Below, piece by piece: positions 1 to 8,760 of a stretch of DNA of 64,000 bases. The DNA is from Arthrobacter sp. OAP107 (GTDB lineage Bacteria; Actinomycetota; Actinomycetes; Actinomycetales; Micrococcaceae): positions 62,001 through 126,000 of the forward strand of contig NZ_JBEPOK010000001.1 in NCBI RefSeq assembly GCF_040546765.1, in the 5' to 3' direction. The notes beneath the pieces were generated by a model. That model searched no databases. It was not told the origin of the DNA and saw only the letters and a program-made list of their open reading frames with translations. Made by a program: the position numbers and the translations under genes. Numbering within the stretch: the stretch's first letter is position 1; the number at the start of each line of letters is the position of its first letter.

Positions 1-905
1 TCACCCATGGCGGCAGCCCGCAGCCGCTGGCCCGGGGAGTCCTCGATGCCCGCGATGAAGCTGCGGTCCAGCTTGATGATGTCGGGATGAAGTTCCAGGA
101 CCTGGTCCATGGACGTGAAGCCAGCCTCGGCGCCGTTCACGGCGATCCGCAGCCCGCGGCGCCGCAGCGGAGCGAGGGCGGCCGTCAGCGACGCGTACTG
201 CTCGAGGGGGATCGAACCGTTCAGGTCGATGACCATCCGGTCCAGGGCGAGCTGGGAATGCTCCAGCAGCCCCGGGATCCGTGGGTCCGCGCACGTTGCC
301 GGCGTCAGGTTCAGGGCGATGAACATGTGGTCGGGCACAGCCTGGGCCGCAGAAAGAGCCCGGTGCAGAGCCGCGAGTTCAAGGTCGGTGCCCAGCCCGA
401 CGGATTCTGCCTCAGTGAACCAGTGGTCCGCGCTGGCACCGTCGTCGCTCACGAACCGGGTCAGGGCCTCGACTCCGATCACGTGCCCCTCCGGAAGCCG
501 GCGGATCGGCTGGAACGCGGTCATCAGCATCTTGTCGGCAAGGATGGCTTCGATCCGGTTCCTGCTGCGCCGGGTGAACGGCACGGGCTCGGGCGCAGCC
601 ACGGCTTGGGGCCGCTCTGCCACCGGGATGGCGCCGTTTTCGGCGTTGGCCAGCCCTGTGGTGACGGTGAGGTGCTCGAGCAGCACGTGTTCGGGATTAT
701 CCGGATGGGCCTCGCACAGGGCGCGCAGTTGCGCGCGGGTCCACTCGGTGGCCGGATCTGACTCGGCGAGCAGTTCGGCAATGATCTGGTGGGCTTGCCA
801 GCGCACAGAAACTTCCCCCATGTCCCCCGGCAACACTGCCTGGGCCCCCCAGCCCGTGGGTAATGAGTTTGTCAATGCGTGCAGGGAGTTGTCATCCCGG
901 GACAT
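1..905 (-). CDS. Degenerate EAL-domain protein (partial, runs off left edge)
   Basis: The gene starts with ATG at 905-903 and is still open at base 1, giving 301 codons. Residues 1-100 match no domain I know. From about residue 130 an EAL (c-di-GMP phosphodiesterase) fold is recognisable: FQPI, then GVEALTRF, a LNLTP strand and IKLDRSFI. Several catalytic positions are lost. The usual DDFGTG loop reads VNGAEAG (codons near 129-140), and the ITE-type glutamate strand reads IDLNGS. EAL enzymes need these acidic residues for metal binding, so I infer a non-catalytic c-di-GMP-binding or protein-binding role. The C-terminus lies outside the window. Confidence 0.8.
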   Translation of the reverse strand, partial: MSRDDNSLHALTNSLPTGWGAQAVLPGDMGEVSVRWQAHQIIAELLAESDPATEWTRAQLRALCEAHPDNPEHVLLEHLTVTTGLANAENGAIPVAERPQAVAAPEPVPFTRRSRNRIEAILADKMLMTAFQPIRRLPEGHVIGVEALTRFVSDDGASADHWFTEAESVGLGTDLELAALHRALSAAQAVPDHMFIALNLTPATCADPRIPGLLEHSQLALDRMVIDLNGSIPLEQYASLTAALAPLRRRGLRIAVNGAEAGFTSMDQVLELHPDIIKLDRSFIAGIEDSPGQRLRAAAMG

Positions 906-1070
906 CGGCTATTCCTTTATACGTACTCATTCCGGCTGAGCCCGGAACCAGGCCACGTACCATCACCGCCGCGGGACGCGGGCAGTGGCCGTGGAAGAAG
1001 AGTACAACGCGGGGCACCGGCTTGTCCCGCATTTTTTTGACCGGTGCCAATTCGTTACTGGTCCCGTTCG

Positions 1071-2612
1071 TTACTCGGGCTGGCCCGCCCCGGGCTCCCC
1101 GCCGTGAGCGACTAACTTCCGGGTGACCAGGTCCTTCGTGGCCGGGCCTTGTATGACCGACCCGTCGAGGGCGAAGCGGGAACCGTGGCAGGGGCAGTCC
1201 CAGCTCTTGTCGGCGGCGTTGAAGCCTACGGTGCAGCCCAGATGCGTGCAGATGGCCGAGACGGCGCGGACCTGCCCGCCGGGATCCGTGTAGACGGCGG
1301 CGGGGCCGCCGTCGAGGTCCAGGACTGCACCCGCCCCCGGCGGCGGGAGTGTGAGGCCGCGTGGAGGCGGCTCTGCCTGGGCGGGAGCGGCGGGAGCGGC
1401 GGCGCCTGGAAGCGGCGAATTCCCCGACGCCGGTGTGCCCCGGCTGCTGTCGAACACCGCCGCCCACGGGTTGTTGCGGCCGGAGAGCACGTCGGTGAGG
1501 ATCAGTGCCGCGGCTGTGCCGTTTGTCAGCCCCCACTTCCGCAGTCCGGTGATGACGTGCACGTGCTTGGCCTCGGGTGACAGGAGTCCGACATACGGCA
1601 GCCCGTCCACCGGCATCACGTCCTGCGTGGACCAGCGAAAAGCCGGCTCGCCAGCACCGAGCTGTTCGCGCGCGAAGGCCGCGAGGCGGCCGTACCGGCT
1701 GGCGGGATCGCCGCCGTCGGACGCCCTATGGCCCTCGCCTCCGGCGAGCACGAAGCTGGCACCGTCGATGGCAGCCGTCAGGATCGACCGCATGGGTTCG
1801 TCGGCGCCGATGAAGGTGGCGTCGGGGGCTGGCCCTTCCGCGCGGCTGGCGACGATGTAGGACCGGTGGAGGTAGCACCGTGTATCGAACCGTCCTTCGT
1901 CTCCGAACGGCACGTTTGTGGCCATGATGACTTCCCGGGCCCGGACAGTGCCGGTTTCCGTGGTGACGATGGCCGGGGAGCCGTCCCGGAAGGACAACGC
2001 GCGGGATTCCTCGAACACGAAGCTCCCGCCGCCGTCAACGGAGCGGGCCAGCCCCTGCAGGTACCGGGTGGAATGGAACTGCGCCTGGTCGTCGAAGCGC
2101 ACCGCGCCCCTGACCGGGAACGGGAGCGGCACGTCGGTGGTGAAAGTTGAGGGAAGCCCCAGCCGGGCGGCGTGCCCGGCCTCCGCCCGGACCAGTTCCA
2201 GGGTCCTCTCGGATTCCGCGTAGGTGTAGTTGGCGACCCGGCGGAATCCACAGTCGATGCCTTCCTCCGCGACAGTGCGGGCAATGTGCTCCACCGCTGC
2301 CTGGTTGGCCTGGCCGTACGTGTGGGCGGTGGAGTCACCGTGGTTGCTGGCCAGTTCCGTGTAGGCGAGCCGGTGCAGCGAGGTTACCTTGCCCGTGGTG
2401 TGGCCCGTGACGCCGGTCCCCACCCGGGCGGCCTCGAGCACCGCCACAGTCTGCCCGGAACGTTTGAGGGCCAGGGCCGCCGTCAGTCCCGCGACGCCGC
2501 CGCCGATGACGGCAACATCAACGTCGACGTCGCTGTCCAAGGAGGGGTAGCCGGTGGTGCCGGCCGTGGCCGTCCAGAGGGATACCGGCCTGCCGGGCAA
2601 GAGCCCGTTCAT
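1071..2612 (-). CDS. FAD-dependent oxidoreductase with C-terminal Rieske domain
   Basis: This 513-residue protein has two domains. Residues about 30-380 form a DAO-type FAD oxidoreductase, with an N-terminal dinucleotide motif GGGVAG and a conserved GHTTGK segment. Residues about 420-500 form a Rieske [2Fe-2S] domain with ligand pairs C455-x-H457 and C473-x2-H476. The two are joined by an Ala/Pro-rich linker. Such fusions are annotated as FAD-dependent oxidoreductases related to glycine or glutamylputrescine oxidases, and the substrate cannot be read from sequence. It stands alone between the EAL gene and pabC. The ATG at 2612 has only a weak ribosome-binding site. Confidence 0.85.
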   Translation of the reverse strand: MNGLLPGRPVSLWTATAGTTGYPSLDSDVDVDVAVIGGGVAGLTAALALKRSGQTVAVLEAARVGTGVTGHTTGKVTSLHRLAYTELASNHGDSTAHTYGQANQAAVEHIARTVAEEGIDCGFRRVANYTYAESERTLELVRAEAGHAARLGLPSTFTTDVPLPFPVRGAVRFDDQAQFHSTRYLQGLARSVDGGGSFVFEESRALSFRDGSPAIVTTETGTVRAREVIMATNVPFGDEGRFDTRCYLHRSYIVASRAEGPAPDATFIGADEPMRSILTAAIDGASFVLAGGEGHRASDGGDPASRYGRLAAFAREQLGAGEPAFRWSTQDVMPVDGLPYVGLLSPEAKHVHVITGLRKWGLTNGTAAALILTDVLSGRNNPWAAVFDSSRGTPASGNSPLPGAAAPAAPAQAEPPPRGLTLPPPGAGAVLDLDGGPAAVYTDPGGQVRAVSAICTHLGCTVGFNAADKSWDCPCHGSRFALDGSVIQGPATKDLVTRKLVAHGGEPGAGQPE

Positions 2613-2718
2613 GACGCTGGATACCGCATGCGATTGCCTCCCTGAGGCAGACCATACCCCTGCCGCCCCCCGGCGGGGAATGCCCCTGGCTGTGGCTCCG
2701 GTCCCCGGAGGCTTGGTG

Positions 2719-3651
2719 CTAATCGATTCCGGCGAACAGTTCGTTCAGTTCGGCGGTCAGCTGCTTGCGCAGCGCCGGTGTGCCGATTTCACGGCCGTCG
2801 ATGTGGTTGACCGGCGCCAGGAGGCGGATGCTGGAGATCAGCCAGACTGCGTCGGCATCGGTCAGGTCCTGCGGCTTCAGCGGACCGTAGCCCAGTTCCC
2901 AGCCGGCCGCCTTGGCGGCGGCGAACAGGGCACCCTGTGACGTTCCGGGGAGGATGCCGCTGTCCAGCTGCGGCGTGACGAGGCGCTTGACCGGTGTTCC
3001 GGCGTCGTTCTTCTCCACGTTCGCCAGCAGCACTGTGGACGTGGGTCCTTCCAGCACGCGGCCGTCCGAGGACGTGAAGATGACGTCGTCCGCGCCCTGC
3101 TTGTGGGCGTGGCGCAGCGCGGCCATGTTCACCGCGTAGGACAGGGTCTTCGCGCCGAGCAGCAGCCACGGGGCACGTTCGGCCGCGTCGCTGTCGTAGC
3201 CGCGGTCAAGGAGGATGACGTCGATGCCGGTCTCGCGCTGGCGCCAGCTTGCCGCGGCCACGGGGGAGACCTGCACCCAGCAGGTGGGGGCGGCGGCGCC
3301 CTCGATGCCGCGGGTGACGATGAGTTTGACCACTGCCTCATCCAGTTCCGGGGACGGCGCCGGGTTGTCGGAACGGAACGCCGAGACGCCCGTCTCCACG
3401 GCGCGGCGCCAGTCGTCCTGCCCCGGAATCTCAAGGTCCAGCGCCTGCGCCGAGCGGGCCAGGCGGTCCAGGTGGGCCTGGATCTTCCGCGTGTGGCCGG
3501 CGACGGCGAGCATGGACTCGAATACCCCGTCACCGCGGGTGGCACCCAGGTCAGTGGCCATCAGCTGCGGCTTTTCGGGGTCGGCGAGCCGGCCGTTCTG
3601 ATAGTCCGGATCCAGGAACACCAGCACTGTGTGGGAGGTACGAGAGGTCAT
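2719..3651 (-). CDS. pabC: Aminodeoxychorismate lyase (class IV PLP enzyme)
   Basis: A 310-residue class IV aminotransferase-fold protein. The PLP lysine is K168 in a GAKTLSY context, and the C-terminal half has the LEGPTSTV and GILPGT motifs of the family. Class IV includes branched-chain aminotransferases, D-amino-acid aminotransferases and 4-amino-4-deoxychorismate lyase. The last is preferred because a PabB-type synthase lies nearby on the same strand (5255-7342). Lyase would release pyruvate and give p-aminobenzoate for folate. The cardiolipin synthase gene is divergent from it. D-amino-acid aminotransferase remains possible. Confidence 0.75.
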   Translation of the reverse strand: MTSRTSHTVLVFLDPDYQNGRLADPEKPQLMATDLGATRGDGVFESMLAVAGHTRKIQAHLDRLARSAQALDLEIPGQDDWRRAVETGVSAFRSDNPAPSPELDEAVVKLIVTRGIEGAAAPTCWVQVSPVAAASWRQRETGIDVILLDRGYDSDAAERAPWLLLGAKTLSYAVNMAALRHAHKQGADDVIFTSSDGRVLEGPTSTVLLANVEKNDAGTPVKRLVTPQLDSGILPGTSQGALFAAAKAAGWELGYGPLKPQDLTDADAVWLISSIRLLAPVNHIDGREIGTPALRKQLTAELNELFAGID

Positions 3652-3744
3652 GCCTCAAGCTTAGTGCGGCCCGCGCCCGATAGGCTGGCCTCACCGCTCC
3701 ATACGGAATGGCTGCGAGGGTAAGAAATAACGGGGGTTTCAACT

Positions 3745-5220
3745 GTGTTGTGGCCATTTCCGCTGGCGGAAACACTGCCGGCGTGGCTGATCCTGCTGCT
3801 CAGCGGCGCGGATCTCGCCATCAGGGTCCTGGCCGTGGGCATCATCCCCGGCAACCGGCGGCCCACCACGGCCATGGCCTGGCTGCTGGGCATTTTCTTC
3901 GTGCCGGCCCTGGGGCTGATCCTTTTCCTGCTCTTCGGCAACTTCAAGCTGTCCCGCCGCCGTACCGAGCAGCAGCAGCTGGTCAATGAGCGGGTCCGTG
4001 CCGGCAGCGCCGCGCTGTCCGACGTCGCCAGCGAGTATTCGGGGCCCGAATGGGTGCAGTCCGCGGCCGAACTAAACCGCCGGCTCGGGTCGATCCCGCT
4101 GGTGGACGGCAACCATGTGGAGTTGATTCCCGGTTATCCGGATTCCATCCGTGCCATGACCGAGGCCGTACGGAAGGCCAAGCGCTTCGTCAACGCCGAG
4201 TTCTACATCATGAGCACGGACCACGTCACGGACGACCTCCTGACCGCCCTCGAGGAGGCGGCGGACCGCGGCGTCCAGGTCCGCGTGCTGTTCGACCATA
4301 TCGGAACGTTGCGCGTGAAGGGGTACAACAGGCTGCTGAAGCGGCTCAAGGCCGGCAACATCCAGTGGCGGCGGATGCTGCCGCTGCTGCCCATCCACGG
4401 CCAGTGGCGCCGGCCGGACCTGCGCAACCACCGCAAGATCATGGTGATCGACGGCGAAGTGGCGTTCACGGGGTCCCAGAACCTGATCGAGCCCTCCTAC
4501 AACAACCCCAAGCACCGCAAGGCCGGCCGGGAATGGATCGAGCTGATGGCGTGCCTGCGGGGCCCGATCGTTCCCACTCTCAATGTTGTCTTTGCCACCG
4601 ACTGGCTCAGCGAGACCGACGAGTCACTCGAGGACCAGCTGCAGCTGTCCGTCGAGCCGTCGCCGGGCGGCGTCACGGCCCAGGTGGTGCCCAGCGGCCC
4701 CGGCTTCACCACCGAGAACAACCTTCGGCTCTTCAACACGCTGATCTACTCGGCACAGCACCGGATATCCGTCTGCAGCCCGTACTTCGTGCCGGACGAT
4801 TCCCTGCTCTACGCCATCACCACCGCGGCGCAGCGCGGCGTGGATGTGGAGCTGTTCGTCTCCGAGAAGGGTGACCAGTTCCTCGTCCACCACGCTCAGC
4901 AGTCCTATTACGAGGCCCTGCTGCGGGCCGGCGTCAGGATCTACCTGTACAAGGCGCCGTTCGTGCTCCATGCCAAGCACTTCACCATCGACGACGAAGT
5001 GGCGGTCCTGGGTTCCAGCAACATGGACATGCGGTCCTTCTCCCTGAACCTCGAGGTCTCAGTGATGCTGCTCGGCGCGGACATCGTCAACAGCATGCGC
5101 GCGGTGGAGGACACCTACCGCGACATCTCCCACGAACTCCGGCTCGAGGACTGGATGCGCCGGCCCCTCGCGGCAAGGTACGTGGACAATGTGGCACGCC
5201 TGACGGCCACGGTCCAATAG
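3745..5220 (+). CDS. cls: Cardiolipin synthase (phospholipase D family)
   Basis: A 491-residue membrane phospholipid synthase. Two N-terminal hydrophobic segments (about residues 8-30 and 38-60) are followed by two PLD domains, with HxKxxxxD motifs in HRKIMVIDG and HAKHFTIDD, each followed by a G-S-x-N element. The enzyme joins phosphatidylglycerol with a second lipid to make cardiolipin at the membrane. GTG at 3745 is the start, preceded by a GGGGG stretch. The stop codon lies inside a 15-bp tandem repeat (5208-5251). It is monocistronic between two minus-strand folate genes. Confidence 0.9.
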   Translation: MLWPFPLAETLPAWLILLLSGADLAIRVLAVGIIPGNRRPTTAMAWLLGIFFVPALGLILFLLFGNFKLSRRRTEQQQLVNERVRAGSAALSDVASEYSGPEWVQSAAELNRRLGSIPLVDGNHVELIPGYPDSIRAMTEAVRKAKRFVNAEFYIMSTDHVTDDLLTALEEAADRGVQVRVLFDHIGTLRVKGYNRLLKRLKAGNIQWRRMLPLLPIHGQWRRPDLRNHRKIMVIDGEVAFTGSQNLIEPSYNNPKHRKAGREWIELMACLRGPIVPTLNVVFATDWLSETDESLEDQLQLSVEPSPGGVTAQVVPSGPGFTTENNLRLFNTLIYSAQHRISVCSPYFVPDDSLLYAITTAAQRGVDVELFVSEKGDQFLVHHAQQSYYEALLRAGVRIYLYKAPFVLHAKHFTIDDEVAVLGSSNMDMRSFSLNLEVSVMLLGADIVNSMRAVEDTYRDISHELRLEDWMRRPLAARYVDNVARLTATVQ

Positions 5221-5251
5221 GGCACGGTCCAATAAGGCACGGTCCAATAAG
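5208..5251. repeat. 15-bp tandem repeat x3 across the cls stop codon
   Basis: The unit CACGGTCCAATA(A/G)GG occurs at 5208-5222, 5223-5237 and 5238-5251, the last a base short. Because the unit is 15 bp, each copy carries an in-frame stop at the same position (TAG at 5218, TAA at 5233, TAA at 5248). It looks like recent slippage duplication of the gene end. Confidence 0.9.
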
Positions 5252-5254
5252 CCC

Positions 5255-7342
5255 TCAATCGGGGAAGGGGGAGCCCAGGGTGGAGAGGACGCCGTAGGCC
5301 TTGGTGCGGATCTCTTCGTATTCGTCCTGCGCCACGGAGTCCGCCGTGATGGCGCCGCCGACGCCGAGGGTGAGCTTCACCTTTTCGCCGTCGCCGCCGT
5401 CCTGCACCACGAGGGTGCGGATGGCAACCGCCAGATCCGTGGCCCCGTTCAGCGAGAAGTACCCGATGGCGCCGGAATAGACGCCCCGCGGCCCCTCCTC
5501 CAGCCGGTCCAGGATGGCCATGGTACTGATCTTCGGCGCCCCGGTCATTGACCCTGCAGGGAAGCAGGCTGCCACAGCCTCGGCCCGCGGCGCACCGGGC
5601 AGCAGGATGGCGTCGATGGTGCTCACGAGCTGGTGCACCGTAGCGTAGCTTTCGATCTCACACAGCCGGCTGACGGTCACCGATCCCGGCTCGGCGAAAT
5701 GGCTGAGGTCGTTCCGGAGCAGGTCCACGATCATGATGTTTTCCGCCCGGTCCTTGAGCGACGTGGCCAGGTCCTGCCGGAGGGCGGCGTCGGTGTCCGG
5801 GTCGGCAGCCCGGCGGCGGGTTCCCTTGATCGGCTCGGCGCGCATGCCGCCGTCGGACGCTATCCGCAGGAAGCGCTCCGGTGACGTGCTGGCCACCGTG
5901 AGCCCGCCGAAGCGCAGGTAGCTCGCAAACGGCGCCGGGTTCCGCCGGCGCAGGGCGAGGTACGCGGCCCACGGGTCGAGCGCCCCCACCTCCGCTTCGA
6001 GGGTGGTGGTGAGGCAGACTTCGTACGAATTTCCCTCGGCAATCTGGTGCTGCGCCTCGGCGATCTTGCGCTTGTAGCTTGCCTCGCTGTCCCGGCCGGC
6101 GAAGGCCGGCGCCGCGGCATCAGGAGTTGCGGTAGCAGGCATTGCGTCATGGGCCGCCGGAAGTTCGACGCGGGTGCTGCCGCCGGCTTTGGGGGCGGCC
6201 GTCACCGCAGCGCGGGCCCGGCCGAGCCAGTCCGTGGCATCCGGCGCGTCGAGGGCAAGCAGCCACACGGTGTTATCCGTGTGGTCCAGGACCACGGCCC
6301 GGCCGGCAAAGATCAGCGCCACATCAGGCGTGTCCGAGGGGATGTCCTGCCCGCCGGTTTCCCGCTTGAGCTCGTAGCCGAGGTAGCCCAGCCAGCCGAG
6401 TGCGAAGTCGCACGGGTAGCCCTCCGGTCCGCGCACGGCCTTCCGTCCCCACACTGTTTCCAGCCAGCGGAAGAAGGGGCCGGACACGTTGGCAGTGGCG
6501 CAACCGGCGGTGACCCGGGTGACCCCCGAACTGTGCAGGACAGACTGGCCGAACGTGCCGCCGTCGTCCGCCAAAATACTGAAGCGGCTGCGCTCTGCTG
6601 CGGGAGTTCCGCGGCCGGGACCGGCCGAACCGGCCGAACGCAGGGATGAGTCCAACCAGACGGCGTTCGACGACGACCCGTACAGCGCCTGAAAAAGTGC
6701 GGCGGGATCGGGGCTGGCGTCGAGCCGTTCGGACAGCAGACGCAGGCCGCGCCGTGAGGACAGCTCGGGAACCAGGGCGGTGGTGAGCTCGGGAAGGTAG
6801 GTGAGCACCTGCAGGGCGTCGGCGGGGGCGGTGCCGTCCGCGCGGTTGAGGACCCGGACGTGGGCGTGCTGAGGGATGTCGTCCGCGGCCAGGAGTTCCA
6901 CCTCCTGGCTTGCCCACTGGTCCCAGAACGGCTCGTAGGTATCGCCGTCACGCTCCAGCGCGCGGGTGCGGCGCTCTCCGTCGGGGGAGTCCGCCCAGAT
7001 GACGGCGTCCAGATGCGGCCTGGCCGCGGCGGCCGCCGCGCCCACGCCCTCGACGATCACGATCTCGGCGGGCAGCGTGACCCGCGGGTCGCCGTCGTTA
7101 TGGTTTTTCCAGTCCCAGCTGACCCAGGTGGCCGCTTCGCCGCGGCTCAGCGGCGCCAGCACCGTCGTGACGTAGCGTTCGATGCCGGCTGACAGCCCGT
7201 CCCAGCCGGGATAGATGTCCTCCACGTGGAACAGCGAGACCTTGTGGTGGTTCCGCAGCGTGGCCGCGAGCTCGATGGCCAAAGTCGTTTTACCTGCGCC
7301 GGACCGCCCGTCAATGGCGATGATCACAGGTGCGGGGGTCAT
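5255..7342 (-). CDS. pabB: P-loop kinase-like domain fused to aminodeoxychorismate synthase component I
   Basis: A 695-residue fusion. Residues 1 to about 200 form a uridine-kinase-like P-loop domain with Walker A GRSGAGKTT at residues 12-20 and a VIVEGVG strand. Residues from about 270 form the anthranilate synthase I/PabB type chorismate-binding fold, with GSMTGAPK and the PIKGT motif whose lysine is K506. That lysine is the PabB signature; TrpE has alanine there. It therefore should aminate chorismate to aminodeoxychorismate with a PabA glutaminase encoded elsewhere. The start overlaps the stop of the upstream phosphatase gene (ATGA), so the two are probably translationally coupled. The role of the P-loop domain is unknown. 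Confidence 0.85.
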   Translation of the reverse strand: MTPAPVIIAIDGRSGAGKTTLAIELAATLRNHHKVSLFHVEDIYPGWDGLSAGIERYVTTVLAPLSRGEAATWVSWDWKNHNDGDPRVTLPAEIVIVEGVGAAAAAARPHLDAVIWADSPDGERRTRALERDGDTYEPFWDQWASQEVELLAADDIPQHAHVRVLNRADGTAPADALQVLTYLPELTTALVPELSSRRGLRLLSERLDASPDPAALFQALYGSSSNAVWLDSSLRSAGSAGPGRGTPAAERSRFSILADDGGTFGQSVLHSSGVTRVTAGCATANVSGPFFRWLETVWGRKAVRGPEGYPCDFALGWLGYLGYELKRETGGQDIPSDTPDVALIFAGRAVVLDHTDNTVWLLALDAPDATDWLGRARAAVTAAPKAGGSTRVELPAAHDAMPATATPDAAAPAFAGRDSEASYKRKIAEAQHQIAEGNSYEVCLTTTLEAEVGALDPWAAYLALRRRNPAPFASYLRFGGLTVASTSPERFLRIASDGGMRAEPIKGTRRRAADPDTDAALRQDLATSLKDRAENIMIVDLLRNDLSHFAEPGSVTVSRLCEIESYATVHQLVSTIDAILLPGAPRAEAVAACFPAGSMTGAPKISTMAILDRLEEGPRGVYSGAIGYFSLNGATDLAVAIRTLVVQDGGDGEKVKLTLGVGGAITADSVAQDEYEEIRTKAYGVLSTLGSPFPD

Positions 7343-7902
7343 GAAATAGAGCGTACCTGCTGGCTGTCCTTAAGCTGGAGCGGGGCGGCATCCGCCGAGG
7401 CCGCGGCGATGGCGGAACGGACATACTCTACGATTCCCGGCACCGACGCCTGGATTTGGTCAAACACCGCCGCAAAGTCGCTGTGGTCCCCGTACCACGG
7501 GTCTTCGCAGCCCTGGTCCAGGGGATCCTTCGTTGCCAATAGGGGGTCGAAGCTGCGCAGCATGCGTATTCTCTCGAGGGATTCGCCGTCCGGGGCCGAC
7601 GCCCGCAGCCAGCCGTAGTGGTCCACGTCGAGAGCCAGGATCAGGTGGCGTTCCGTGAACCACTCCTTCCGCCATTCCCGGGCTATGTGCCGGTCGGAGG
7701 GGAGGTTGTGTGCGGTTAGCTTCCGCGCGGCCCGGGGGTCGATGGGGCGTCCTGCCTCGTAGGCGGTGGTTCCCGCGGAGTCCACGACGACGGCGCCAGC
7801 GAGCCCCGCCGCTGCAAAGGCCTCCGCCAGTATCAGCTCCGCCATCGGGGACCGGCAGATATTGCCGGTGCAGACCGCGATGATCCGGTATGGTCTCGTC
7901 AT
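7339..7902 (-). CDS. Low-molecular-weight protein tyrosine phosphatase
   Basis: A small phosphatase of about 187 residues. The active-site loop VCTGNICRSP lies right at the N-terminus (nucleophile C11, R17 if translation starts at 7902), and DPWYGD in the C-terminal part carries the general-acid aspartate. Members dephosphorylate phosphotyrosine proteins, in actinobacteria often extracellular-polysaccharide kinases or arsenate-related targets. ATGs at 7911 and 7938 are alternative starts, and none has a good ribosome-binding site. I chose 7902 because family members begin just ahead of the P-loop. The stop overlaps the pabB fusion start by four bases. Confidence 0.85.
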   Translation of the reverse strand: MTRPYRIIAVCTGNICRSPMAELILAEAFAAAGLAGAVVVDSAGTTAYEAGRPIDPRAARKLTAHNLPSDRHIAREWRKEWFTERHLILALDVDHYGWLRASAPDGESLERIRMLRSFDPLLATKDPLDQGCEDPWYGDHSDFAAVFDQIQASVPGIVEYVRSAIAAASADAAPLQLKDSQQVRSIS

Positions 7903-8089
7903 TGAGGTCATACGGCTAAGCATGGAGCACGCTAACACCGCTTGGCTAGTAAGTATTCTTATTGTTCAAAACATTTCGCCCCGTGTCGAAACGCGGTGTC
8001 GAAATTGGTCTCACTGCAGGGCGCGGAGTAGCCCTGCAGCGGACGCCGGGATCGGCTCCGAACGCGCACGGGCCGGCAGCAGGAGCCTG

Positions 8090-8713
8090 CTAGTGGATCA
8101 GCGCCAGCAGGATGCCCACTGCGACGAACAGGGTACCGAAAGTCCTGTTAAGCACGGTTTGCCCGTGGGTATTGTGGGTAAAGCGCTGGAACGATTTGGC
8201 CGCGGCCGCGAAGAAGAACCACATGACGAGGATGTCGATGAGAACCACGGTTGCCGCCAGGACGGCGTACTGGGGCAGCAGCGGGTTGGCTGGCCGGATG
8301 AACTGCGGCATGAAGGCCAGGAAGAACACGATGGCCTTGGGGTTGAGCAGGTTGACCCACAGGCCCCGGCGGAACATGGACCAGGCGGGCTCGTTGCGAA
8401 GTGCGGCCACTTTCTCCTGGTCGAGGTCCGGTTGGCGCAGGAACTGCCGGATGCCCAGATACACCAGGTAGGCGGCACCGGCGTAGCGGATGGCGTTGAA
8501 GGCGACGGGGGAGCCGGCAACCAGAACCCCGACGCCGAGCGCCACGACGATGACGTGCAGGATCAGGGCGGCCTGTTGCCCCAGGATGCCCCAGATGGAG
8601 CGCTTGAACCCGGCGGTCAGCGAGTTGCTCATGGTGTTGATGGCGCCTGCGCCCGGGGTGAAGCTGATGAGGACGCCGGCGCCCGCGAGGGCCAGCCAAA
8701 GGGAGAATTGCAC
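8090..8713 (-). CDS. LysE/RhtB family amino-acid exporter
   Basis: A 207-residue integral membrane protein with about six hydrophobic segments. The N-terminal SFTPGAGAINTMSNSLTAG motif is typical of LysE/RhtB exporters, as is the NLLNPKA motif in the middle. These proteins export amino acids such as lysine, homoserine, threonine or leucine across the cytoplasmic membrane. The substrate cannot be assigned. It is the last gene of a minus-strand run behind a methyltransferase gene (48 bp gap). Confidence 0.88.
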   Translation of the reverse strand: MQFSLWLALAGAGVLISFTPGAGAINTMSNSLTAGFKRSIWGILGQQAALILHVIVVALGVGVLVAGSPVAFNAIRYAGAAYLVYLGIRQFLRQPDLDQEKVAALRNEPAWSMFRRGLWVNLLNPKAIVFFLAFMPQFIRPANPLLPQYAVLAATVVLIDILVMWFFFAAAAKSFQRFTHNTHGQTVLNRTFGTLFVAVGILLALIH

Positions 8714-8760
8714 CCAGCAAGTTTAGTCGGTGTGCCGGGTGGGCTGGTTCGCCCGGCGAT

